Positions 55,167 through 64,000 of a DNA stretch of 64,000 nt are shown here, piece after piece. The notes under the pieces are model-generated. The model was not told the DNA's origin. It saw only the letters and a program-made list of their open reading frames with translations, and did no database searches. The stretch lies in the NCBI GenBank assembly GCA_036867785.1, contig CP145418.1, forward strand, positions 682,001 to 746,000. The letters run 5' to 3'. Each line of letters opens with the position of its first letter. The first letter of the stretch is position 1. The stretch is from Plasmodiophora brassicae (lineage: Eukaryota; Endomyxa: Phytomyxea; Phytomyxea; Plasmodiophorida). The translations under genes were made by a program, and so were the position numbers.

Positions 55167-57465
55167 TCATTCATCAGAGTCAGATAGGGATAGGTCATCA
55201 ATGACATCCTCCGCGTTCGGGTCCTGGTTGCCCGTGTCCTCATCTTCAGCCTCATCGCTCCCGTTGTCAGACTCGTGAACATCGTCGTCGTCCGATACGG
55301 GTCCATCGACAGGCGACGTTGGTGCTACAACGTCATCGCTCGCGTCAGACACCGGGTGTGCATCAGAGTACACCTCCAGAGGCGTCCTTGGCAACGCGCT
55401 GCTGAACGCGGCAACAGCATCCCTGGACTTTGGAGCAAAGTCCACATCAGATCGCTTCGATTCGATCCAGGTCGCATTGCTCGAGATTTGCGTCATCAAC
55501 TTCTGGACCGCCTTGCGGAACCGAGCGATCTTGGCGCCCGACACGAACTTGCTGAGCGCACGTCGAACGGGGAAGGCCAGTTCAGGGAAGGCGATTGAAC
55601 GGGATAGCGACGTCATGTGAGCACGCAGGAGGTCGACGGAACGCTTCAGGACGGATTCCTGGAACGATTTCGTCTTCAGGACAGAGGCGGGCGCGGCGAT
55701 CATTGTATCGATCGAAGGCGGCTTGGTAATCGCCTTGCCGGTTGGCATTGCCCAGTGCGACGAGGTCATGATTGGCAGCAGCACGGGACTGAGAGGGATG
55801 TAGACACCTGATGCCACCTGGAGCTCGTGCAACATCGTTGCACACTGAAGGTGCAATGGATAGTACTTCACGGAAGCGTGGGCACCTGTACGTTCAACCG
55901 GTCAAACATCAACCTTCACTGGGTGGTTTGAAAACTCAGCATATCAGTACCAATCATAGCCATGGCGATCTGTGTGAAGGGGTAGATGAGCGCTCGCATA
56001 GGCGCTTGCGAATCCTGGCCAGCGTCGCCTTTGCAATGAGCACAAAGGACAAGGTTCCAAACACGTAGAGACGTTAGCAATTGGGCATTGACGTCGGTGG
56101 ACCCTCGAATATGAATTGCGATCTGACGCAGGTAAACGAAGGCATGCTGATAGGACGCCACCGGATCGATCATGTAGAGCTCGACAATGCAGTTCATCAT
56201 GAACCTTAGCAGGGGCGCATTCTGTGCCGTCAGAAATTTGGCGTTGCGAACGAACGTCAGGTAGATGCCTTTCAGTACAGCATCCAGAAACGACGGCCTC
56301 GAAGCTTGAAGGAGCGTAAGCTGTCGCAGCTGAAGGAACGCATCGATACGAACCTGATGAACGATCGTCAGTTTCTACGCCCAGACAGGTCAAGGCCAAC
56401 GTACCTGGTCCGGAGCGTGCGACCAAATGTGAAGTAGCGTCTTGAGATACCTCTGACACAGTTTCGGGAACGGAACCATAAGAGGAAGTGCTGACTCAAG
56501 CGAGCGCAAGCCGAACTGTTGCATGGACTCGTCGACGGCATGCAGGACGAAGTGGATCGCGTTCCCAATAAACGATCGAATCATGGATTCATGGTACTTC
56601 CAGTGCGACGACTGCTTGACGTTCGTTGGCTGGTCGGCAGGAAGTTCGAGCAGGCGAGCAATCAGTGACGGGCATTGCTGCGAAAGCGCGATTCAGTTGA
56701 CGGCAAAGGCGACCACCAAGCGTAACCGGGTACCGTAAACGCGAATTTGACGAGGGACGCAAACACAGTTTCATCGGTAATCCGAATCGATTCCGCGTCG
56801 TTGCTGTCGTCCTTGTCGTCGTCAGTCGCATGACAAGCAACGCGGAATAGGCGTATCAGCCTTTTGAGGCTGCGTACTGAATGGCGAACTGTGGCGCGCT
56901 CCTGCAGCGTACGAAGGATGTCCATCGTTATCTCTGACGTCTCCTTCGGAAGGGAACCTTGATCCTCGTCATGCTCGTCTTCGGCAACATCTCCGCCATC
57001 TTCGGCACCACTATCGTCCTGCTCGTCGTGAGCATTCAGCATTTCATCGTCAGCTTTCAACAGTTCATCATCAGCGTTGAAATCGAGCAAGCCCTTGTCT
57101 TTAGAGCAGAGGTGGGCGTAGAATTCAGGGTCAGTCTTCTGCAGCAGCTTCAGCTCAGCAGCGTGACGAGCCGCTTCGTCCTCATAGTTTTCATTGTCAG
57201 TCAAGACGAAATCACCCTTAAGGAACTCATCAACATCCATGTCCTCGACTGCGAACCCACCGTCAGGGTTTCCGCCTGAGGTCTGGGGCTGCGCTGTCGG
57301 TTCATTGCTCACATTGGCGATGTCGACATCGGAATCATCACAATCATTGAACGCGTGTGCCTTTTTGCGAGCAACGCGACCCTTCGAACCGCCCCGTGAT
57401 TTCTTGACGTCCTTGTTGGACGGCTTCGACAGGAATTTACGAGTCCTCTTCGTCTGCTTACCCAT
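55167..57465 (-). CDS. NOC2: NOC2 ribosome-biogenesis factor
   Basis: Nucleolar complex protein 2, needed for 60S precursor maturation. Starts MGKQTKRTRKFLSKP (ATG 57465), then acidic segments with MDVDEFLKGDFVLTDNE and KTDPEFYAHLCSKDKGLLDF, both conserved in Noc2. The HEAT-like middle includes EITMDILRTLQ, SLKRLIRLFRVACHA; then FLTAQNAPLLRFM-type and YLRQIAIHIRGST sequences near 56100-56220. The C-terminal exon carries YPLHLQCATMLHELQVASGV, YIPLSPVLLPIM, FPELAFPVRRALSKFV, RFRKAVQKLMTQISSNATWI and an acidic end. Frame and order match the family; four or five short introns. Confidence 0.9.
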
Positions 57466-57972
57466 TCTCGCGGGAGTAACGAGGCCACTGATCAAGAAGC
57501 CCCAGTCCGCTACGGAGTCCGCCACGGACTTGCTGCATGAGCACGGGCCAGAGGGGGCTGATGGGCACCTCCGGCTTCTGGTCGCACAGATGATGAACCG
57601 CCCCATGGTTTCCCGGGTCTACTTGGTGATGGTGGCAGCAGAAACACAGACCCGCGACATGCGGCTCTCAGCATCCGCTTGACGAGTGCGGTGTTTTGAC
57701 GCTGCTGCTGCGCCTGACGTGCTATTCTCCCGCGATGAATGACGTCGTGTTATCCTAGCACGAACAAGATAAGAGGTCGCAGTACAATCATGCTGATTGT
57801 CTGTTTGGAAACGTCATGACGTCATGTTATCTCAGCGAGGACAACATTCGTATGAGTGACATAAAATCATCCTGTCTAGTTCGTTAGGGCTACGAAGAGT
57901 GCACGTCTGCCGCTGGCCGCGTACTGTGTATATTGACGGGGTGGGCCGGCTACATGCGTTCGTAGAAGGTCA
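57466..57972. other. Spacer upstream of NOC2
   Basis: About 500 bp with no supported gene; it includes the NOC2 promoter and the 3' flank of the next minus-strand gene. It holds a palindrome listed separately. Confidence 0.5.
57815..57826. promoter_or_regulatory. CRE-like palindrome CATGACGTCATG
   Basis: Perfect 12-bp palindrome containing TGACGTCA, the classical bZIP/CREB-ATF core, 350 bp upstream of the NOC2 start. Another partial site (ATGACGTCG) is near 57737. Regulatory use is inferred only from the motif. Confidence 0.3.
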
Positions 57973-58569
57973 TCAAGTTAACGAGTTGAACGAAGAATGG
58001 CCCATGTCCCGGTTGGTGAAATGCGCCAAGAGTTCGGTGTCGCAATAGACCCAGCCCTGTCCCACCTTGACCCAATGCGCGGTAGTGGCCCAACCTGATC
58101 ACCGACCGTGTCCCCAACCCGACGAACCGCAGATGCGCGCGTCCAACGTGCAGGTGGAACCCTAGAACGACATCCTGTACAACATAATCCGCGAATCAAA
58201 TCCGTAAGCAACGTCACTGCCCATTGAACGTACTGGTCTCGTCTTTCTCCGGGTGGTTCGGTTCGGACCCTGGACGTCGAACGGGTTGAACGCGACGACG
58301 ACGTCCTGTTCACGACGCAGAGGGCGCTTAACGTTCCTGTCGTGCGGCACGGCTTGATCAGAGCGGCACACGCCATCACAGCGTCTCGAGTACTTCGCGA
58401 CGTTCACCTCCAGGAGCACAGCGTCGAGACGCGGAGGGGCGCCCGCAACCGACCACGATCCGGTGGCAATGAACACGCGATGTTGATCTATGCCGGCGAC
58501 GGTGACGTGGGCGCACTGCCGACATGCCATCGACATCGTCTCGATGGCATTCAGCACATCATCCGCCAT
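57973..58569 (-). CDS. Unrecognised spliced protein, 166 aa
   Basis: Three exons (58569-58234, 58174-58103, 58065-57973) with introns of 59 bp (donor GTACGT) and 37 bp; lengths sum to 167 codons. Starts MADDVLNAIETMSMACRQCA, then TVAGIDQHRVFIATGSWSVA, LDAVLLEVNVAKYSRRCDG, DVVVAFNPFDVQGPN; after splicing DVVLGFHLHVGRAHLRFVGL and GQGWVYCDTELLAHFTNRD. Composition is protein-like and the joins restore frame, but I do not recognise the family. No signal peptide or membrane helix. Confidence 0.5.
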
Positions 58570-58967
58570 AATTAAGCCGCCCGTCCGGGCCCTTCACCTG
58601 ACACGACTCGAGTTGCGAAGCAGCTCGAGGAAGAAGTACCTAGTCCGCCTCGTACGGAATGTACTCCTCTAACGCCCAACTGACGTTCTGGGCGGCGCTG
58701 ACGGCGTTCATCTAGCGTAGCAACGTCAGCAGCAGGTCGGGCGCCGCACGGGGCGGCTGAAAGGTGTTCACGGTTGGTGTGCCGTCGTCTTGATGCACAA
58801 TCGTCATCCTGCTGCTGTTCGTCCGATTAGGCTCTGAATCTCTGGCAGGGCAGGTGCACTTTGAGTGTCAGTATTACATGCGTATTATACAGGTATTACG
58901 CAGGCTTGCATAATACAGTGTACTGTGCAGGAGATGCTGTAGCTAGGAAACTCTCGTTCGAACGTGT
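58570..58967. other. Spacer without a supported gene
   Basis: About 400 bp, partly AT-rich with short palindromic TATTACxxGxxT words near 58870-58920. Presumed promoter of the 166-aa gene and 3' flank of the next gene. Confidence 0.45.
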
Positions 58968-59610
58968 TTAATTACGTGTTGCCCTCCATGGTCGCTCTTT
59001 GGGTGTGAGTCGTCTAGCCTGCTGCCGTTTCGCGTGGTCGATGCTAGCTGACATGCAAGGCGGTGCTTGCTTAGGTTGATCTTTGCACTTGTAATGCGCG
59101 CTGCGGGCCCGAGCACGTCGTACCGCTTCCCCAGGCATTCTGTTCTCGATGCTTCGTTGTCGTTGGACGGCCTCTGTGTCGCTGTCAGCTGGATGTAGTG
59201 ACATACAAAAACTGGTTCGGACGACCTAGCGCTCCAATGAATTGCATTTCCTCCCTTGACGTAGCGTAGCGCAGTTTGGACGCCAGAGGGCGCAGCAGAC
59301 GCCATGACGGCTGGCACTGTGATGAGATCTCTTCGGCGATTTCCTCGAGTTCCTCGGGGTCCAGCATTCCCGGCTGTGAAGCAATGGCCTCGGCATCCCG
59401 TTTCTTCACTGGCGCCGCTGGGAGGCCTTTGTTGCTTCCAAGGCGATGCGGTTGCCCATGGGATCGACTTAGCCGCTCACTCGGCAACGCGACCGGGACT
59501 TGTTGTTGTTGAGGCAGCGAGCAGTGCACAGGAACCCGTTGCGAGAAACGCTCCCGCTTCCAAGCTTCAAACTGTTGGCGCCCAGGCAAGCCTCCTTGGG
59601 ACGTCTCCAT
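58968..59610 (-). CDS. Unrecognised charged protein, 201 aa
   Basis: Two exons (59610-59226 and 59188-58968) over a 37-bp intron; 202 codons in frame. Starts METSQGGLPGRQQFEAWKRE; a glutamine-rich patch and KKRDAEAIASQPGMLD lead to DPEELEEIAEEISSQCQPSW, then LASKLRYATSREEMQFIGAL at the splice and a basic tail (DSDTEAVQRQRSIENRMPGE, HAKRQQARRLTPKERPWRAT). No family recognised; charged and probably partly disordered, so possibly nuclear. Reading through the intron would give a shorter 141-aa product, but the downstream exon is clearly protein-like. Confidence 0.5.
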
Positions 59611-59805
59611 CGTTCACGGTGCGATCAACTGTAGCAAGTACACTTCGATCGCCTCGCGATCCTTAATCATTCGTGAACCCTCGCTTCCTCTTCGAAGTGC
59701 CGATCTTCGCCGTTCAGACAGCCGATGACCAAGGTCTGGGCGTTCGTGTGACTCGATTAGGCGCGTGTGTGTATTTGCGAATTGGTTGAGAGGATAACGC
59801 GTAGT

Positions 59806-60225
59806 CTACTTCTTGCCAGCTTTGGCGGCGACGGCCTTAGCAGACACAGCTTTGGTGCCTTCGCGGAACCCGTTCTTGAGTTTCGTGCCAATGTGGCGCA
59901 GGGTACGCATGCGACCGGTTCCCGTCGTTCGACGGCGGCAAGCCTTTGCACTCCAGTTGTCTGTAAGATCCAATCAGTCTCCACAGACGTTAACTTTGGA
60001 GAGAACACGAAAATATTACACTTGCGCATCTTGGGGCGCGGCCAGCCACAGCTTGCACACGTGTGCTTCTGAAGGTGGAACGACCGCCTGCCGCAGCGGA
60101 CGCACAGATGGTGCGTCTTCGAGGTACGCTTACCGAACGACTGCGTTCCCTTCGTCTACGAGCGACGCACAATCATACGTTAGCAAACACTCAGCAGGCA
60201 GCGTAGCGTCACGGGCACCGACCAT
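59806..60225 (-). CDS. RPL37: Ribosomal protein eL37
   Basis: 97 aa. Exon 1 is just the ATG (60225-60223), exon 2 60155-60020, exon 3 59960-59806; introns 67 and 59 bp; total 98 codons. Reads [40 protein letters not shown] with the two CxxC zinc pairs, then [20 protein letters not shown] and GFREGTKA. A zinc-binding large-subunit protein. An intron directly after the start codon is a familiar feature of small ribosomal-protein genes. The C-terminal [10 protein letters not shown] is shorter and more lysine-rich than in animals. Divergent from the membrane protein at 60606. Confidence 0.94.
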
Positions 60226-60605
60226 GGTGACGGATCAACGACGCAAGCGAGATCTGGGTTACAGCCTGGGTATCCGCCACGCAGTCCGCAGGAGTCCGTA
60301 CCGCATCTATATGAGGCTCGCCCTAATGTCCAAAGCCGTTAAACATCTCCATCTGATCTGAACCCACAATCACGTTCTGCACAAACAGGGCCGTGTTCAA
60401 CATGGCCCGCTTGTATAGGGAAGATCATGCTGGTAGGCTGCCAAGGATCTGGTGACCTGAGGTTGCCGCCGTCCGATTTCGTGACCCTTGGCAAAAAAAG
60501 GGCAGGGCTACGTTTCTGCCGCGTTCATTCATTTTTGCAAATCGTCGACCGATCGACGATCGCCAATGCAATTCCCATGGCCGACTCTTCTAGTCCTAGT
60601 CGTCA
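60226..60605. other. Divergent promoter region of eL37 and the 161-aa membrane protein
   Basis: 380 bp. Two short plus-strand frames (60427-60618 among them) lack support. No TATA-like or known motif stands out clearly. Confidence 0.45.
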
Positions 60606-61091
60606 ATGTCGCCTTTGAAGGTCCTTCTCGATACGCTTTCGTTGGGAATCTTGAGGTGTAATGGCGTTTCCGAAGGATTCATGGCGTACTGCGGTTTGTT
60701 CCGTCACGAACACAAGGCCATGGCGACGATGGCGCTGCTAGTCGGCCATTCCAGCGCTTCCTTGGACCTTTGGGCAACGGGTCTTGCTGGAGTCGTCGTA
60801 TCCGGCATGGCTGCTATCGTGGCAGCCGCAATGGGTGCGTCTCCCTCTTCCGGGGCTGTCGCCCTTGCCGGGTTCATCGCCTATCACGGCAAGCTCGGTT
60901 TGTGGTCGTATACGCAGCGCCACTCGAACTGGGAGCGATTCGGTAGGCATACCGTCAAGTTGTTTTCATTGCCGTTAACATTTCTGCATTCCACAGTTGG
61001 CGTCCACGGCGTCCTGGGCGTCCTGTCGCTAATCGGATGTCTCCTGGCCGTTTCGCCGAAGAAGAAACATGCCAAACGGAAAGGCCATTGA
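60606..61091 (+). CDS. Unrecognised small membrane protein, 161 aa
   Basis: Single exon, ATG 60606 (MSPLKVLLDTLSLGILRCNG). Three or four hydrophobic segments: MATMALLVGHSSASLDLWA, TGLAGVVVSGMAAIVAAAMG, SSGAVALAGFIAYHGKLGLW and VGVHGVLGVLSLIGCLLAV, then a lysine-rich end SPKKKHAKRKGH. The KxKxx-like basic tail could act in ER retention. A plausible poly(A) signal AATAAA lies 26 bp after the stop (about 61116). Function unknown. Confidence 0.6.
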   Translation: MSPLKVLLDTLSLGILRCNGVSEGFMAYCGLFRHEHKAMATMALLVGHSSASLDLWATGLAGVVVSGMAAIVAAAMGASPSSGAVALAGFIAYHGKLGLWSYTQRHSNWERFGRHTVKLFSLPLTFLHSTVGVHGVLGVLSLIGCLLAVSPKKKHAKRKGH

Positions 61092-61708
61092 GGTTGCTCG
61101 ATGACGAAGCTTGCACAATAAATCGGATCGGTGACGTTGACGATTCAGGTCCGGCGTCACTAATCAATACGAATCCATACGATTAGAAGAAAATTAAAAG
61201 CTGCTTTGGAGACCATGGGCGTCAAATGCGCTTGGTAGTCAGTACATATTATAGGAAGAGCGATGGGCCCATAACCCATAGGTCTCATGGTCGAAGCTTC
61301 GCCGAGCGATACTGTTTGTCGTCTGCATAATACTTGGTCGGTTGACCCTAAATAGCGAGCCCAGACTGGTAAATGTGTGCGTGTTTGCAGTTCAGCTCAG
61401 ATTGGATCGACGTGACCGGGACCCTTTTCAGCCGTTTTGCTGCGGCGCATCTCCTGCCGCATCGATCTCGCGCTTCCCGTCTACCTTCGTACATCTCACA
61501 GCGAGGTCGGGCTCTGGGACGTACGCTGCAGGACAAGGTGAAAGGAAACTAACGAATGCGGCCGTAGTGTTAGCAATTGCAGAAGTGTGTATAGGTAGAA
61601 ACTAGCGCGAACCCTGCTACCTATGTACGTGTCGCATTGCTCTATTTCGGGAAGAGAGCAGCCGCGAATAGAGCGGTTGGCTGACGTTCTTGGTGGCCGC
61701 CGCAGACC
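61092..61708. other. Spacer without a supported gene
   Basis: 617 bp. Contains the AATAAA near 61116 and only short, unsupported frames on both strands. Presumed 3' end of the preceding gene and promoter of the next. Confidence 0.45.
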
Positions 61709-62409
61709 ATGCCGCCCAGGTGCATCATCGTGCTGGGTCTGCTGTCGGCTGCGATAGCCACTCAGTACGGACGTCATGCGTCGCTGTCATGCGGTCTATC
61801 ACTGAGTCGCCATCGTGCAGGGTGCCGCAGCCAGATGGCCGTGCTGACCCGAATCCTGGCCTGCCATTGTCGAATCGGATTCTCAAACGATCGGTGGCGC
61901 GTGGGGTTGTGATTGGCATCGCGGTTGGCATGCTGGCCGGCCCAGCCCTTCGCAGACGAGCGCGCCCTGTCCCGAGTCCCGCTCGTGTCGCACCAGCCAG
62001 AAAAAGGTCCAGCATATGGCAGCGGCACATCGAACTCGTTGGCTATCGTGTCCAGGTCATGCGTCTCGCTCTGGCAGCCGCCTCGCTCGTAGGCTTGCTG
62101 GTGATATGTCTTACCGTTGGGGTCGTCACTTGTCGACGGCGGGCCGGACAACGAAAGCAAGCCGGGTCGGCGAAGAAGGCGTATGATTTGACAACGCTAT
62201 CAGCACTGCCCAGGCTGCCGGGCGCGGCTGCTACGAACGTTGAGCGGCCCCAAATGGCGCATACCATGTCGGTGCGGAACAACAACGGCGTGAGGCACCT
62301 GTCGACGCTGGCCGATTCGGATTCTTGTCGTGCGCCAACGATAAGGAAGATCGACCTGTCAGATTTGTCCACCTTGCCGCCTATCTCGGAATCGTTTAAT
62401 ACTGTCTGA
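61709..62409 (+). CDS. Unrecognised signal-peptide membrane protein, 214 aa
   Basis: Two exons (61709-61764 and 61821-62409) over a 56-bp intron; 215 codons. A signal peptide MPPRCIIVLGLLSAAIATQ is spliced to VPQPDGRADPNPGLPLSNRI. Two further hydrophobic segments follow: GVVIGIAVGMLAGPA and LALAAASLVGLLVICLTVGVV with CRRRAGQRK after it, and a Ser/Thr/Leu-rich cytosolic tail to DLSTLPPISESFNTV. I recognise no family. It is tail to tail, 64 bp apart, with a minus-strand gene of similar layout. Confidence 0.6.
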
Positions 62410-62473
62410 CTGCTACCAGCATGCCACCATGATACACGTCCATGACGAACAATGTATACTGGGCGGGACAGAA

Positions 62474-62997
62474 TCAGAACTGTGTGCCGCTGTTGACTGT
62501 CAGCTTCTTGGCGAACAACGCGTAATCATCGCTCGCATCATGCAGCCTGTTCGCCGCCTGGAGGCGTCGGCGCCGGGAGACAGCACAAGCGATTACGATG
62601 CCGACAGCAATAACTGTCGCGAAGACAGACGCCACGATGGCCATGAGAAGAGATGGATAGGAAGTTTTCTTGCTTTCGACGGGCGTAGGTGTCACCAGTC
62701 GGTCGAGGTCGGTCGAGGTCCGGCCCCTGACACGCTGGTATCGTAGAGCAAGATAGATAGCGCCAGAAAGAGCGGCACCGGCACCACCGATCACTTCGCG
62801 ACGATGCAGGAGCGTACCTGGGACCCCTCCAGGCCTTCCATGTGGGTTTCGGGAACTTTGTCGAGACCCGTACCAACGACGAGCGGCAACCCCTACACCT
62901 AAAACAGTCGACGCGACGCCAACTCGCCACAACCTATCGCAGAACCGTCAGAAACGTCATCGAGTTCACTGGCCTGGATCCGATTACGTGGAGGCAT
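62474..62997 (-). CDS. Unrecognised membrane protein, about 162 aa
   Basis: Exons 62997-62934 and 62898-62474 joined over a 35-bp intron; 163 codons. After MPPRNRIQASELDDVSDGSA the second exon has VIGGAGAALSGAIYLAL and LLMAIVASVFATVIAVGIVI followed by ACAVSRRRRLQAANRL and an acidic end. Two hydrophobic segments with an Arg cluster, like its convergent neighbour. The start is uncertain: an upstream minus frame (63037-63345, Ser/Pro-rich, TPPSHFNSQKPEPTYR) may be an earlier exon or a separate gene. Confidence 0.42.
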
Positions 62998-63036
62998 TGC
63001 GCTTAGAGGGCGACATGGACGCCGGCGTTTCAACCT

Positions 63037-63345
63037 TCAAGGGCCTGCGGAACCATCGTTAATACCAGCACTTTGGACGTCACGAAAACTTGAAAGATAC
63101 GGCGAGGTCTTGCTAGGGGGAACCTGTTTCCCAGACGCAGAGGAACGATAGGTCGGCTCGGGTTTCTGGCTGTTGAAATGAGAAGGCGGAGTATAAGCGG
63201 GCAGCGTGCCATCGTTCTGCACTGGCAGAGGTCCTGAAACACTGGCAAGGTTTCCCTCCTGGCAGCTAGCGGAATTGGGCGTGCCACGCGTATTGATGTA
63301 CCTGCGTGAGACGTTTAAGATGTAAGCAACGTCAAAGACATACAC
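63037..63345 (-). CDS. Unassigned Ser/Pro-rich open frame, 102 aa
   Basis: Minus frame from ATG 63345 (MYVFDVAYILNVSRRYINTR) to a stop at 63037, rich in Ser, Pro and Thr (LPAYTPPSHFNSQKPEPTYR, SASGKQVPPSKTSPYLSSF). It might be an exon of the gene below it. It overlaps a plus frame (63306-63506; TIGQGGRTLAIPLPPFSMFE) that also looks protein-like. I cannot decide between them. Confidence 0.28.
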   Translation of the reverse strand: MYVFDVAYILNVSRRYINTRGTPNSASCQEGNLASVSGPLPVQNDGTLPAYTPPSHFNSQKPEPTYRSSASGKQVPPSKTSPYLSSFRDVQSAGINDGSAGP

Positions 63346-63575
63346 CTGTCATACTCGTGGCCGGGACGCATATTGCGGGCCTGAATTCCTGGAGCGTTGA
63401 CGAGCCCAGCCTGACGATCGGGCAAGGAGGACGAACCCTTGCCATCCCCCTTCCGCCTTTCAGCATGTTTGAGAACAATTGCGCGATACCAGTTTCACAA
63501 CCATAACCGTACCCGTACGGCTGGAACTGAATGGGGCGACTTATCGCAGAATGCGGTTTCCATTCTGCCGTCCGC

Positions 63576-63710
63576 TGACAGAAAGCGCAATCTGAAGTTT
63601 GTTGACAGAAAGCGCAATCTGAAGGATGCTGACAGAAAGCGCAATCTGAAGGATGCTGACAGAAAGCGCAATCTGAAGGATGCTGACAGAAAGCGCAATC
63701 TGAAGGATGC
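63576..63710 (+). repeat. Five tandem copies of a 27-bp unit in an open frame
   Basis: Unit TGACAGAAAGCGCAATCTGA plus 7 bp, starting at 63576, 63603, 63630, 63657 and 63684; copies 2-5 are identical and copy 1 differs at its last few bases. 27 bp keeps the frame, giving the nonapeptide DRKRNLKDA on the plus strand in a frame that stays open to the window end (and ILQIALSVS on the minus strand). Confidence 0.95.
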
Positions 63711-64000
63711 TCGTCAAAATTGCCTTCTCTGTCGGACCGTCAGTCAGGTTATCGTGTTGCAAATGATGATGACGAATGGACGGTACATGATAACATCCGC
63801 GTCTTTCCACGGCAGAGGCCGGACACCAGCGGTACTGAGCTGTATGGAGATGGCCGACGCTGTAGATTTGCCCCATTTCACTGCCTCGTCCAAGGCAGAG
63901 CAACGCTTAACGAGGCCTGTAGTTACGGTCGACAGCACAGGTCTCACTGTAGAGCCAATGAACCACTCCCACGATAGTCCAATGAGTCCCTGCTCCTGGT

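Noticed and set aside
63576-63710. Possible CRISPR array
   Set aside because: The 27-bp units are directly adjacent with no spacers, and the genome is eukaryotic; this is a simple tandem repeat.

Overview
The window is nuclear DNA of a compact-genome, flagellated unicellular eukaryote. Genes sit head to tail, usually 50-500 bp apart, on both strands, and are cut by many tiny GT-AG introns of about 34-70 bp. Products are typically eukaryotic: nuclear transport, SNARE, chromatin, ribosome biogenesis and DEAD-box helicase proteins. CCDC61/VFL3, OSCP1 and WDR92/DNAAF10 point to a cell that builds cilia. The style would suit a rhizarian of the plasmodiophorid type or a similar protist, but that is inference, not something the sequence proves.

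Layout. 1-12,000: CSE1 (3' part), VFL3, SEC22, a discoidin-like gene, the Golgi protein CASP (minus) and a PHD/SAM gene. 12,100-22,500: a tandem array of lineage-specific seven-helix membrane proteins (five intact, two pseudogenes). It is interrupted by a tail-to-tail duplicated 187-aa ORF, one copy of which is split by a broken Ty1/copia element with short LTRs. 22,500-43,600: a short minus-strand gene, a C2/SBF2-like/WW gene, a PNUTS-like gene with an N-terminal chromodomain, DED1/DDX3, OSCP1, a calponin-type gene with a zinc ribbon, a PC-esterase, MAF, a START protein, WDR92, TTI1 and a WBP2-like GRAM gene.

43,850-49,824: four tandem minus-strand paralogues, each with a signal-peptide exon, a phase-0 intron and a protein-kinase exon. 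They look like secreted or luminal kinases in which the HRD triplet reads LND or VND. 50,100-64,000: a seven-exon LysM gene, a coiled-coil gene, a NAA38-like LSM gene, NOC2, two unrecognised spliced genes, ribosomal protein eL37 and three small membrane-protein genes, ending in a 27-bp tandem repeat.

The housekeeping genes do not form one pathway. The accessory interest lies in two local gene expansions (seven-helix proteins and secreted kinases) and in several unusual domain combinations. Exon joins were worked out by hand from splice motifs, frame and family resemblance. Where I state that exon lengths sum to whole codons, I checked this by counting.
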